NCBI RefSeq assembly: GCF_000250635.1
Contig: NC_016940.1
Location: forward strand, 2,714,001 to 2,778,000
Origin: Saprospira grandis str. Lewin
GTDB lineage: Bacteria > Bacteroidota > Bacteroidia > Chitinophagales > Saprospiraceae
Length of the DNA stretch: 64,000 nt
Direction: 5' to 3'
Position numbers and translations under genes: made by a program
The notes under the pieces: generated by a model
Databases searched by the model: none
What the model saw: the letters and a program-made list of their open reading frames with translations, nothing else
Told to the model about the DNA's origin: nothing
Shown: in pieces, positions 1 to 8,340 of the stretch
Position numbering within the stretch: the first letter of the stretch is position 1
How the letters are laid out: every line of letters starts with the position of its first letter

Positions 1-1
1 C

Positions 2-1732
2 CCTGTACTAGAGAGTATCTACGATAAATTTATTGGTTTTGCCCTAAAAGGGATCATGCCTTACCTTATGTTTTTGGGCGTTATTGGCTTGCTCTTCCTT
101 TCTGTGGTTCTAATGGGGGTTTTCCCACCCAAAGTAGAGTTTTTCCCTGCGGCAGAACCCAAATACGTCAATGTCTTTGTCGATCTTCCTATTGGAAGTA
201 GCATTGAGGCGACCAATGAATTGATGAAGGAACTAGAGGGTAAGGTAGAGGCCGTTGTTCGTCCCTATGACGAAAAGGGCGTTATTGAGGCGGTACTTTC
301 TCAAATTGGAGAAAACACCTCGGATCCCTCTGGTCCCCCCGAACCTGGCGCTACGCCCAACAAGGCCCGTCTAACGGTTTCTTTTGTGCCTGCCGATGAG
401 CGTCAAGGGGTATCTACTAGCCAAATTATGGAAGAAATCCGCCAATCGGTCCAAGGGTATGCTGGAGTAGAAATTGTGGTAGACCGCAACCAAGAAGGTC
501 CCCCCACGGGTAAGCCCATCAACCTAGAGATTTCTGGGGATGATGTAGAAATGAGAGAGCTTTCGGCAGTGGCCAATACGGTCCTCAATAAGCTTCGCAA
601 TGCCAATGTACCCGGGGTAGAGGAGCTCAAGATGAATGTCAATGCCAATGTGCAGCAAGACCTCATCGAGATTGACCGAGAAGCGGCTCGCCGCTATGGC
701 CTATCTACTTATGATATTGCTATGACAATTCGTACGGCCCTTTATGGCCGCGAGGTCTCTAAGTTTAAGGAGGGAGAAGATGAATATCCTATCATGCTCC
801 GCTTTAGCGAGGAGTACCGCCAAAGCCAAGAGGCCCTAATGAACCAAAATGTGACCTTCCGAAATATGGATGCGGGGGGACAAATTGTGCAGATTCCCAT
901 TTCTTCGGTGGCCAAGAAGGTGCCCAGCACTACCTATAATGCCGTTAAGCGAAAGGATGAGAAACGGACCATCACTATTTATTCTAATGTGCTAGAGGGC
1001 TTTAATGCCAATGAGGTGGTGCAGCAGTTGCAGTTCATTATGGAGGACTACGATATGCCCGAGGGGTACAGCTTTAAGTTTACGGGAGAACAGGAGGAGC
1101 AAGCCGCCGCTATGGAGTTTTTGGGTTCGGCCTTTACCATTGCGATCTTGGCCATCTTCCTCATCCTCGTTTCGCAGTTCAACTCGCTCAGCAAGCCCTT
1201 TATCATTATCCTTTCGGTCTTCTTTAGTACCATTGGGGTGCTCTTGGGCTACATCCTCACGGGCATGGATCTGGTGGTCATTATGACCGGTATCGGTATT
1301 ATCTCTTTGGCTGGGGTGGTCGTAAATAACGCCATTGTACTCATTGATTATACGGACTTCCTGCAGAAGAGGCGAAAGGAGGAAACGGGCCAAGACCAAC
1401 TCACGGATGATGAGGTCAAGCAGTCGATTATCGAGGGTGGAAAAACCCGTCTTCGTCCCGTACTCCTCACGGCGATTACTACGGTTTTGGGCCTCATTCC
1501 CCTAGCCGTTGGCTTCAACTTTGATTTCTATGGCCTAATTACAGAGCTCAACCCCAATATTTACTGGGGAGGCGATAATGCCGCTTTCTGGGGCGCCATG
1601 TCTTGGACGGTGGTCTATGGCCTTATTTTCGCCACTTTCCTTACCCTAGTCATTGTCCCCGTGATGTATTGGCTAATGTATAAGATTAACCGCTTTTTTG
1701 CTGGCCTCTTTGGCCGCAATAAGGCCGCATAA
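2..1732 (+). CDS. RND-family efflux permease, C-terminal part (5' end outside window)
   Basis: Inner-membrane proton-driven pump subunit of the AcrB/CusA superfamily. The frame is open from base 2, so the visible 576 codons are the end of a gene of roughly 1000 or more residues; the ATG at 56 is only an internal methionine. A periplasmic porter region comes first. It is followed by a run of closely spaced membrane helices from about residue 355 (counted from base 56), including the segment GVVVNNAIVLIDYTDF and the conserved TRLRPVLLTAITTVLG stretch typical of the second RND half. The C-terminus ends in a helix and a short basic tail. Substrate cannot be told. The membrane-fusion and outer-membrane partners would be expected upstream, outside the window. 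A strong terminator follows the stop codon. Confidence 0.93.
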   Translation, partial: PVLESIYDKFIGFALKGIMPYLMFLGVIGLLFLSVVLMGVFPPKVEFFPAAEPKYVNVFVDLPIGSSIEATNELMKELEGKVEAVVRPYDEKGVIEAVLSQIGENTSDPSGPPEPGATPNKARLTVSFVPADERQGVSTSQIMEEIRQSVQGYAGVEIVVDRNQEGPPTGKPINLEISGDDVEMRELSAVANTVLNKLRNANVPGVEELKMNVNANVQQDLIEIDREAARRYGLSTYDIAMTIRTALYGREVSKFKEGEDEYPIMLRFSEEYRQSQEALMNQNVTFRNMDAGGQIVQIPISSVAKKVPSTTYNAVKRKDEKRTITIYSNVLEGFNANEVVQQLQFIMEDYDMPEGYSFKFTGEQEEQAAAMEFLGSAFTIAILAIFLILVSQFNSLSKPFIIILSVFFSTIGVLLGYILTGMDLVVIMTGIGIISLAGVVVNNAIVLIDYTDFLQKRRKEETGQDQLTDDEVKQSIIEGGKTRLRPVLLTAITTVLGLIPLAVGFNFDFYGLITELNPNIYWGGDNAAFWGAMSWTVVYGLIFATFLTLVIVPVMYWLMYKINRFFAGLFGRNKAA

Positions 1733-1760
1733 ACCCAGGCTTTGATCAAGCTTATCCTAA

Positions 1761-1788
1761 GGTCTCTACTTCGGTAGGGGCCTTTTTT
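1761..1788 (+). terminator. intrinsic terminator of the RND permease gene
   Basis: GGTCTCTAC and GTAGGGGCC pair as a 9-bp stem (with G-U pairs) around a TTCG tetraloop, followed by TTTTTT. It lies 28 bases after the permease stop codon. Confidence 0.85.
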
Positions 1789-1808
1789 GTTTTTGGGGCT
1801 GCTGTTTT

Positions 1809-1930
1809 GGGGCCTCCTGCCTACGGCAGGCGCTACGCTTTGGGGCTCGCAGGTCTGCTCGGCCCTTCAGGCTCCACTTCATTTCGCCTTCGGTCTGGCC
1901 CTGCGGGCCACCCCGCCGCATCGCTAGGCC
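1809..1930 (+). repeat. GC-rich modular element, class I, copy 1
   Basis: Begins TTTTGGGGCCTCC and ends ATCGCTAGGCC, the class I ends. It contains the shared core GCAGGTCTGCTCGGCCCT and the hairpin GGCCCTGCGGGCC. The central module (TTCAGGCTCCACTTC...) is nearly the same as that in the copy at 30458. It lies between the convergent permease and meaB genes. Confidence 0.85.
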
Positions 1931-2062
1931 GAGGCGGCGCAGCCGCCTCCCGCTGGGGTCTGGCCTTTGGCTACTGCTGCACATCGGTTACTCCCTTTGG
2001 TCGTCGAACTGCGGCCTAAAGGCCTTGTTGTGGCCGAGGCGGCTGCGCCGCCTCCCTAGGGC
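1931..2062. repeat. hairpin-rich tail of copy 1, with a 45-bp module shared with 23984-24028
   Basis: Contains two GAGGCGG-type hairpins (GGCGGCGCAGCCGCC and GGCGGCTGCGCCGCC). Bases 1986-2030 match the reverse complement of 23984-24028 except at two positions, which change together inside a palindrome (GGCC-TAAA-GGCC against GGTC-TAAA-GACC). No gene is present in this gap. Confidence 0.7.
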
Positions 2063-3175
2063 TTAATCTTCTTTTTGGACCAATTTGAGGAGTTCTCTAG
2101 CGGCGCGAAAAGAAGAGGTTTGTCCATTGCGGACCGCGCTTTGCCAGCCGGGCCATTGGCTTTGAACCTTGGGGTGCTCATAGAAGTGGCGGAGCAGCTC
2201 TTGCTCAATACTTTGGCGCATCCAGTATTCGGCTTGTTCGGCTCTTCTTTGAGACCAGTAATTATTATTTTGGGTCAGTTGGCAATAGTCTTGAATTTGC
2301 TCCCAGATGGCTTCTAATCCTTGGGCATGTAGGCCAGAGGCCAGACTCACCTTGGGCGTCCAGCCCGATTTTTGGGCCGGAAAGAGGTGGAGCGCATTGC
2401 GGTATTGTTGCTTGCTTCTTTTGGCGGCTTGCAGGGCTTCGCCATCGGCCTTATTGACCAGCAGCAGGTCCGCCATTTCGACCACCCCTCTTTTGATGCC
2501 CTGTAGTTCGTCGCCAGCATTGGGCAGTAGTAAAAGCATAAAGAAATCAACCATAGAGTGCACCGCTAGTTCTGATTGGCCCACCCCTACGGTTTCTATA
2601 ATAATGGGAGAAAAGCCAGCCGTTTCGCATAAAAATATGGCTTCTCGGGTTTTTCGGGCCACGCCGCCTAGGGCATCGCCAGCGGGAGAGGGGCGCACAA
2701 AAGCTTGGGGGTGGCTAGATAAAGTTTGCATCCTTGTCTTATCGCCGAGGATACTGCCGCCAGTGCGTTGGCTACTAGGGTCGATGGCTAAAATGGCAGG
2801 GCGAAAACCTTTTTGGATCAGCATTTGGCCAAAGGATTCGATAAACGTACTTTTGCCCACGCCGGGAGAGCCGGTAATGCCGAGGCGGAGGCTCGACTTC
2901 TGTTGTTGGAGGCAGGCCTCAATCAGTTGGTCGGCCTTAATGCGGTCGCTGGCTTTTTGGCTTTCGACCAGGGTAATGGCTTGGCTAAGCAAAAGGCGGT
3001 CTTGGGCCAAAATTCCCTGCAGTAATTCCTCTACAGAGGGCTTTCGTCTTTTGAAGCGGGCCAATTGCTTTTTCTTGAAGCTTGGGGTTTCTGTTATCCC
3101 TTTGGCGATATGCAGGGCTGATTTTTTATCTTTATTATTTTCCATCTCTATAGGTTTAGGGCCAATCTTTAGCAA
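2063..3175 (-). CDS. meaB: methylmalonyl-CoA mutase-associated GTPase MeaB
   Basis: G3E-family GTPase that loads and protects adenosylcobalamin on methylmalonyl-CoA mutase. The Walker A motif GSPGVGKS is at residues 102-109. It is followed by AIDPSS, the conserved ETVGVGQSE switch segment, and NKADG as the base-recognition motif. At 370 residues it is slightly longer than typical members because of a basic N-terminal tail. An alternative start at 3145 (MENNKDKK) would remove ten residues and is equally plausible. No mutase subunit is visible within the window, so the partner is presumably encoded elsewhere. It is convergent with the RND gene, with repeat copies on both sides. Confidence 0.93.
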   Translation of the reverse strand: MLKIGPKPIEMENNKDKKSALHIAKGITETPSFKKKQLARFKRRKPSVEELLQGILAQDRLLLSQAITLVESQKASDRIKADQLIEACLQQQKSSLRLGITGSPGVGKSTFIESFGQMLIQKGFRPAILAIDPSSQRTGGSILGDKTRMQTLSSHPQAFVRPSPAGDALGGVARKTREAIFLCETAGFSPIIIETVGVGQSELAVHSMVDFFMLLLLPNAGDELQGIKRGVVEMADLLLVNKADGEALQAAKRSKQQYRNALHLFPAQKSGWTPKVSLASGLHAQGLEAIWEQIQDYCQLTQNNNYWSQRRAEQAEYWMRQSIEQELLRHFYEHPKVQSQWPGWQSAVRNGQTSSFRAARELLKLVQKED

Positions 3176-3203
3176 ATTGGGTATTAGAAGGAGCGAAGCG
3201 ACT

Positions 3204-3324
3204 GGCCTAGCGATGTGGAGCAGTGGCCCGCAGGGCCAGACCGAAGCGCTTTAGCGCTGAAGGGCCGAGCGAAGAGCGAGCTGCGCAACGTAGCGCCGCA
3301 AGGCGAAGCCGCAGCGGAGGCCCC
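3204..3324 (-). repeat. GC-rich modular element, class I, copy 2
   Basis: Reverse-orientation class I element (GGCCTAGCGAT ... GGAGGCCCCAAAA) between divergent meaB and the first YD-repeat gene. Its core reads GAGCGAAGAGCGAGCTGC in place of GAGCAGACCTGCGAG, a variant of the core hairpin. An open frame runs through it into the next gene and gives a false N-terminal extension from 3223. Confidence 0.85.
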
Positions 3325-3342
3325 AAAATATTAAACAAAAAT

Positions 3343-4563
3343 ATGAAGAACTACCTACAATTTGTCCTCCTTTTATGTCCATTTATGCTTTGGGGGCAAG
3401 CTTATCGGGAATTGCGAGTAGAGCAATATCAGTACAATTTGGAGGGCGACAGCATGCCCATCAAGAAGCAGATTTGGCGTTATGGCGAGGGGGGAATACT
3501 GTTGGGGCAGGAAGAATATGAATATCGGAAACAGCCAGCGGGCAGCTTAAAATCTTCTTTTTTGTATCAGTATGATGAGGAAGCGAAGCTGGGGCAGCAG
3601 CAAAAATTGCAGTATTCGGTCAAGGGCGGCCAGCCTCAGTCTCAGCTCTTAAAAACCTATTATCTAAAATATGGGGCTGATGAGCAACTGCGGAGCAAGC
3701 AACTTTACTTTGATAAAACGGGAGAGTTGCAGCGGGAAGACACCTTAAGCTATAATAAAAAGGGCCAATTAGTGGTAGAAGAGACCTTTGATTATCGGGG
3801 GAGCACCTCTCATCGGTCTTGGCGGATGAAATACAACAAGGCGGGCAAGCTCAAGAAAAAGGGGCGTTATGTACATTGGAGCACCGTAAAGCGGGGCGGC
3901 AAGGTGGTCTATAAAAAAGAGCGTAGAGAATGCTACCGCTACAAATACAACCGAAAAGGGCAGCCCAAGCTCATGAAAGGCAAGAGCAGCAGCAGGCGAT
4001 ACAAAACGGTTTGGAAATATGACGAGGAAGGGCGGATCAGCTTTTATCAGTCGCATATCTGCAAGCGTTTTAAGAACAGCCCCAAACCCAAAAAGAAAGG
4101 AGAAGAAGAGCAGAAAGAGAAAAAGCAGCCCAAATACCGTTATGTGAGCGAATGTCATACAAAGAAATATGAAAAAGGCCAATTGGTTTTGGAGGTAGAC
4201 TATGACCATGGAAAAGTAAAAGAGCGGAGCGAAACTAGCTACATCCAAGATACTTTAAAGAGCGAATTAAAATATTGGGTAGCGGGCAAACTCAAGCGAG
4301 AAGAAAAATACTACTACGATAGTTTGGGGCAACTGGAAAAGCAAGAAAACTATTACTACAATAGTTTGGGCCTATTGAATTATCGCTTAGATATTTATTA
4401 TAATAGCAAGGAACAAATTTTGCGAGAAGAGCAGTGGGTCCGAGAGCAAAAAGTAAGAGAATTGCGGCATCAGTATGATGCAAAGGGCCGTCAGCAAAGA
4501 ACCACATTAATGCTAGAAGATGGGCAGAAATTTGAGAAAACCTATTATTTTTATAAGGATTAA
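3343..4563 (+). CDS. exported YD/RHS-like repeat protein 1
   Basis: Exported protein of about 406 residues, first of five tandem paralogues. A signal peptide (MKNYLQFVLLLCPFMLWGQ) precedes a string of short repeats of the form YD-x-x-G-x-L/R, for example YNKKGQLVVEE, YNKAGKLKKKG, YDEEGRISFY, YDSLGQLEKQ and YDAKGRQQR. This pattern resembles the YD repeats of RHS and teneurin proteins, which form beta shells or long beta sheets. No RHS core signature, toxin domain or type IX sorting domain is visible. Residues around 240-270 form a lysine-rich insert. The start at 3343 is chosen because the upstream frame lies inside a repeat element. Function is unknown; a periplasmic or outer-surface location is inferred. 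Confidence 0.75.
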   Translation: MKNYLQFVLLLCPFMLWGQAYRELRVEQYQYNLEGDSMPIKKQIWRYGEGGILLGQEEYEYRKQPAGSLKSSFLYQYDEEAKLGQQQKLQYSVKGGQPQSQLLKTYYLKYGADEQLRSKQLYFDKTGELQREDTLSYNKKGQLVVEETFDYRGSTSHRSWRMKYNKAGKLKKKGRYVHWSTVKRGGKVVYKKERRECYRYKYNRKGQPKLMKGKSSSRRYKTVWKYDEEGRISFYQSHICKRFKNSPKPKKKGEEEQKEKKQPKYRYVSECHTKKYEKGQLVLEVDYDHGKVKERSETSYIQDTLKSELKYWVAGKLKREEKYYYDSLGQLEKQENYYYNSLGLLNYRLDIYYNSKEQILREEQWVREQKVRELRHQYDAKGRQQRTTLMLEDGQKFEKTYYFYKD

Positions 4564-4613
4564 GCTTGCCTATATTCTGCCTGCAGGAACCTATAAAAGC
4601 GTCAAACTTTAGT

Positions 4614-5744
4614 ATGATCACTAATAATAAAATAAAGAAAGCGGCCTATCTGATGGGATTTATTGGCTTTTCTTTGGCTAGTCAGCCCCTATTGGCCCAA
4701 AAAGCCAAGGTGAAATCTTTGGAGTTTCAGCAAAGAGAAATCAAGGAAGAGATTCAAAAAGACAGTTTATTGACCACCAAAAAGGAGCTCAAAGAATATG
4801 ATGAACAGGGGCGCTTGATTTTGCAAAAAATCTTTGTGGCCAACCCCATCGGTCAATTAACGCCGCAAAAGGAAGTCAAAAAAACCTTTGAGGGACGTAT
4901 CCTGAGAGTAGAAGAAGAAACAGAATACGATGAAATGGGCGATCCGCTCAAGATGGAACAAAGCCATTACAATGACGACAAAGACATTGTAAAGCTAGAA
5001 TACATTGACTACCTCAAAGCGCCCGATACCCGTTATACCAAAGAATATGAGTATGACGAATATGGCCTACTCGATAAGACAACACTTTTTAACCCCGAGG
5101 GGAAAAAAGTGGGGCAGGAGCGCTGGAAGTACAATGCCGATGATGAAATTATCAAGTATACCAAATGGGAAAAGCTGCCCTCTGGCAAAAAGTATAAGGA
5201 AAGCGAAAAAACCGAATATGACGAAAACGGCTTTTTGGCTTCCTCAGAAAAGGAAATAGATGATGGTCAGGACAAATACAAGGAGATTACCACCTTTGTC
5301 CGTAACCGAGTAGAAGAACAACTCAAATACAAAAATGGCGAGTTGATCAGTGAGTTTGGGGGCGCCAAAAAAGGCGGCTTTGATCCCTCTAAGGCTAGAG
5401 TCATGATGACCTTTAATAATGATGGCGGCGGCCTAGGTGGCGGCGGTGGATTTGGTGGCGGCGGCTTTGGCCGTTGGGCCAATGAGGATGAATACGATGA
5501 TAAGGGGAATAAAATCAAGACCATCCAAAAAGTAGATGATGTAGTCACGCAGATTACCTTCTATAGCTATGACGAACGCAACAACTTGATTAGTAGCAAG
5601 AAGGTGGATTATGAAGGAGAGAAAGAAACAAGAGTAGAGGAGGAGGTCCAAGAATTTGACGACAATAACAATATGCTACGTCGTGCTGTTTATGTAGATG
5701 GACAGCTCATCTCAGAAAAACGCTACAATTATCAATATCGCTAA
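4614..5744 (+). CDS. exported YD/RHS-like repeat protein 2
   Basis: Second paralogue, about 376 residues, 50 bases after the first. The signal peptide ends GFSLASQPLLAQ and is followed by repeats such as YDEQGRLILQ, YDEMGDPLKM, YDEYGLLDKT, YDENGFLASS, YDDKGNKIKT and YDERNNLISS. A glycine-rich loop (GGGLGGGGGFGGGGFG, about residues 265-285) interrupts the repeats and is not in the other four copies. An upstream in-frame ATG at 4566 is possible, but the signal peptide fits a start at 4614. The gene overlaps the next one by 47 bases. No enzymatic motif was seen. Confidence 0.75.
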   Translation: MITNNKIKKAAYLMGFIGFSLASQPLLAQKAKVKSLEFQQREIKEEIQKDSLLTTKKELKEYDEQGRLILQKIFVANPIGQLTPQKEVKKTFEGRILRVEEETEYDEMGDPLKMEQSHYNDDKDIVKLEYIDYLKAPDTRYTKEYEYDEYGLLDKTTLFNPEGKKVGQERWKYNADDEIIKYTKWEKLPSGKKYKESEKTEYDENGFLASSEKEIDDGQDKYKEITTFVRNRVEEQLKYKNGELISEFGGAKKGGFDPSKARVMMTFNNDGGGLGGGGGFGGGGFGRWANEDEYDDKGNKIKTIQKVDDVVTQITFYSYDERNNLISSKKVDYEGEKETRVEEEVQEFDDNNNMLRRAVYVDGQLISEKRYNYQYR

Positions 5745-6828
5745 ACTTCTATTGCTGTTCTGTTGCTTGGGGCCTTCGCTTTGGGGGCAGGCAACCGATA
5801 GCATTCCGCAGATCAAAGAGAAGCGCATTCTCGATTATCGCCTAAAGGATAACCAACGCCTGCTGCAAAAAAAGACCGTCTTAGAATATAATATCTATGG
5901 CAATTTGGTGCAGCAGAGTTTCTATAAAGGCGAACAGCTTCAACGTGCAGAGCACTTTAAATACGACCGCTTGGGCCAGTTGGTGGGCCGCCTGCGCTAC
6001 GACTCTATGCAGGCTTTGGTCTGGAGCGAAGACCGACAACTAGATGAGGAGGGCCGAAAACTAAAGGTGACCCAAACCGCCTATCAACCTCCTGGTTTTC
6101 AGCAGCAGTATACCCTCTATAGCTACAATAGCCGAGGGCAAATCAAACAGGTCCAAACCTATAATACCGAAGATCAATTGGTGAGCGAGGTGAACTACCT
6201 CTATAGCCAGTTGGGCGAGCTGCTGGGGAGCAACGCCTGGGACCTCCAAGAAGATGGCAGTAAACGCAGCCTCAGCATTTTGCATGAGTATAATAAAAAG
6301 GGCCAAATTCAACGCTCGGTCAGTATTTTGCAAAATGGCAAAGATCGCTATAAGGAGGTCCGAAACTTTGAAAACTGCTTTGTCATTGAGTGGCAACGCT
6401 ACCAAAATGGCGTGCTCTATAGCCATTTTAAACATGATAAAGAACAAATTCGAGAGCAGGGACCCAGCGAAATTCCGCCCCCTTTGCCTTTCCAATTGTC
6501 TCCCCTAGAGTATGAGGAAAGCCGCAAAGACCCCCTTCAGCAAATGGATTACCAACCGCTCCGAAGCATTAGTACTAAGAACAATGATGCCGGCTTGCCC
6601 GTCAAAGAAGCCATCCGAGAAGGAGAAAAACTGGTAGAGGTCCGCTACTTTTTCTATGATGAAGCCCAACGCCTTATCCGCCGCAAAACTGTCGATAAGG
6701 TTAATGAGAAGGTCAAAGAAGAAGAGCTAAGCTATACCGCCAAAGGCCTCCCCCTCCAACATCGGCAGTATTTAGATAAAAAACTGATCCAAGAACGAAG
6801 CTATGAATATATCTACTATTCTAACTAA
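5698..6828 (+). CDS. exported YD/RHS-like repeat protein 3
   Basis: Third paralogue, 376 residues. Its start overlaps the end of the previous gene in another frame, which suggests translational coupling in an operon. A hydrophobic signal segment (AKLLLLFCCLGPSLWGQ) is followed by repeats such as YNIYGNLVQQ, YDRLGQLVGR, YNSRGQIKQV, YNKKGQIQRS and YDEAQRLIRR. The region QNGKDRYKEVRNFENCFVIEW matches an equivalent patch in paralogues 2 and 4, so the family shares a non-repeat spacer as well as the YD units. No cysteine-rich or catalytic motif was found. Confidence 0.72.
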   Translation: MDSSSQKNATIINIAKLLLLFCCLGPSLWGQATDSIPQIKEKRILDYRLKDNQRLLQKKTVLEYNIYGNLVQQSFYKGEQLQRAEHFKYDRLGQLVGRLRYDSMQALVWSEDRQLDEEGRKLKVTQTAYQPPGFQQQYTLYSYNSRGQIKQVQTYNTEDQLVSEVNYLYSQLGELLGSNAWDLQEDGSKRSLSILHEYNKKGQIQRSVSILQNGKDRYKEVRNFENCFVIEWQRYQNGVLYSHFKHDKEQIREQGPSEIPPPLPFQLSPLEYEESRKDPLQQMDYQPLRSISTKNNDAGLPVKEAIREGEKLVEVRYFFYDEAQRLIRRKTVDKVNEKVKEEELSYTAKGLPLQHRQYLDKKLIQERSYEYIYYSN

Positions 6829-6914
6829 AAAGCGGCTGTAGTCCTCTGTTTTTTGGCCTTAGTCTGTACCTTTACCGCCCAATTTTACGATTTTCCCGCA
6901 AAACAATTCTACCA

Positions 6915-8159
6915 ATGAATATACTCAAAACAACTAATTTTTCTGCTGTTAGGGGCCTCCGCCTCGCTTCGCTCGTCGGCGCTATGCTGCATAGCTCGCA
7001 GGTCTGCTCGGCCCGGCGCAGGCGAAGCCTGCGCCGGTCTGGCCCTTCGGGCCACTATTCCGCAGCGCTAGGCCGAGGCTTTGCTCTTCTCTTCCTTTTG
7101 GCCCTTTTGCCGCAGCTCCTCTTGGCCCAAAAACCACAGATTAAGTTTTTGCAGCAAAAACATTATGTGCCGGCCCTCAATAAGGGCTTGGAGCTGCAAA
7201 CCCAAACCGAAAAGTACTTTAATGAATATGGGGCCGTCACTCGAGAGGAGTACTTTAAGATGAGCTTGGACAGCACCCTCAATAGCCAACGCAAAATTAT
7301 TCATAGCTACGATAGCCGAGGCCGCCACCAAAATAGTCTGTACTACAATGGCGATAATCTGCTAGAAAGAGAGGTGAAGATTTATTGGGACCAAAAGAAC
7401 AATAAGAACAAAATTGAAGAAATTTCTTATGTAGATGGCCAACAAGCTTCGGTGGCCATTACTTATCTGCTCACTTATGATGAAGCAGGCAATAAGGAAA
7501 TAGAACAGTACTTTAATACCAAGGGTGTAGTGACCCGCCAGCGAAATTGGTTCTACAACAAACAAGATGAGGTCATCCGCTCTTTGGAGCTGGTAGAAGA
7601 ACCCAACCAACCCCGCAAAGAGATTAAAACCCGCTACAAAAGGGACCAAGATGGCTACCTTACCAAATCTATTACCGTTGAAAAGATTAACGGAAAGCTC
7701 TTCAGAAAAGATGTTCGCTACTTTGAGAATAGCTTTCTCATCCGCTGGAAAAAATACATTGAGGGCAAGTTCGTGAGCGAGTTTGTCAATGAATACCGAG
7801 ATAGTGTGCTGATCCGCCAAACCGAAAACGAACGCTTTGACCCAGAGAAAAAGCGCAAGCGCTCTAAAAAAGAAAGCATTTGGGTGACCAATACAGAGTA
7901 TGATGTTTATGGAAACATTTTGGTCCAAACCAAAAGCCGAAATGAGCAGGTGGTGAGCATTGTACAATATGCCTATGATGATTATGGTAATCGCATCAAA
8001 ACAATCAAAATTAATAGAGAGAGTAACGAAAAAGAAGAAGAGCGTTTGACCTATGACAAATGGGGAAATGTGGCCAGCTTAGAGCTGCTCAAAAATGACC
8101 GCATTGTGTATAAGGATGAATTTGTATATGAATATCACCCCCGCAAACGCAAAGATTAG
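6915..8159 (+). CDS. exported YD/RHS-like repeat protein 4, signal peptide split by a repeat element
   Basis: Fourth paralogue, 414 residues as read. Repeats include YDSRGRHQNS, YDEAGNKEIE, YNKQDEVIRS, YDVYGNILVQ and YDDYGNRIKT. The first 12-13 codons (MNILKTTNFSAV) and the hydrophobic core GFALLFLLALLPQLLLAQ together would make a normal signal peptide. They are separated by exactly 123 bases (41 codons) of a class I repeat element translated in frame as arginine-rich sequence. No alternative ATG lies between the element and the hydrophobic core. Either the protein has a long atypical N-terminal region or export is impaired. The remaining 360 residues are intact, with no stop or frameshift, so the insertion may be recent or tolerated. 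Confidence 0.7.
   Translation: MNILKTTNFSAVRGLRLASLVGAMLHSSQVCSARRRRSLRRSGPSGHYSAALGRGFALLFLLALLPQLLLAQKPQIKFLQQKHYVPALNKGLELQTQTEKYFNEYGAVTREEYFKMSLDSTLNSQRKIIHSYDSRGRHQNSLYYNGDNLLEREVKIYWDQKNNKNKIEEISYVDGQQASVAITYLLTYDEAGNKEIEQYFNTKGVVTRQRNWFYNKQDEVIRSLELVEEPNQPRKEIKTRYKRDQDGYLTKSITVEKINGKLFRKDVRYFENSFLIRWKKYIEGKFVSEFVNEYRDSVLIRQTENERFDPEKKRKRSKKESIWVTNTEYDVYGNILVQTKSRNEQVVSIVQYAYDDYGNRIKTIKINRESNEKEEERLTYDKWGNVASLELLKNDRIVYKDEFVYEYHPRKRKD
6952..7074 (+). repeat. GC-rich modular element, class I, copy 3 (inside a coding sequence)
   Basis: GGGGCCTCCGCC...GCGCTAGGCC, 123 bp, with the core GCAGGTCTGCTCGGCCC and hairpins GCGCAGGCGAAGCCTGCGC and GGCCCTTCGGGCC. It lies wholly within the signal-peptide region of the gene starting at 6915. 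It is the only copy of the twenty that clearly interrupts a gene. Confidence 0.85.
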
Positions 8160-8193
8160 CGCCCTCTGGGTCTAGAAGGCGGCGCAGCCGCCT

Positions 8194-8311
8194 GGCTGAG
8201 GGATGGATAGCAGTGGCCCGCAGGGCCAGACCAAAGCCCAAAGGGCTGCAGGGCCGAGCAGGCCTGCGAGCTGCGGTACAGCCCGACCCGGCCATAGGCC
8301 GGGGCAGCCCC
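8194..8311 (-). repeat. GC-rich modular element, class II, copy 4
   Basis: Reverse-orientation class II element (GGCTGAGGGAT ... GGGGCAGCCCCAAAA) with hairpin GGCCCGCAGGGCC and core GGGCCGAGCAGGCCTGC. It lies between YD-repeat genes 4 and 5; the next reading frame opens back into it from 8203. Confidence 0.85.
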
Positions 8312-8340
8312 AAAATTGTATCCTCATTAAAATTATATCA

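Noticed and set aside
403-666. Antisense frames inside the RND gene (also 742-930, 992-1399)
   Set aside because: Shadows of the strong plus-strand coding frame.
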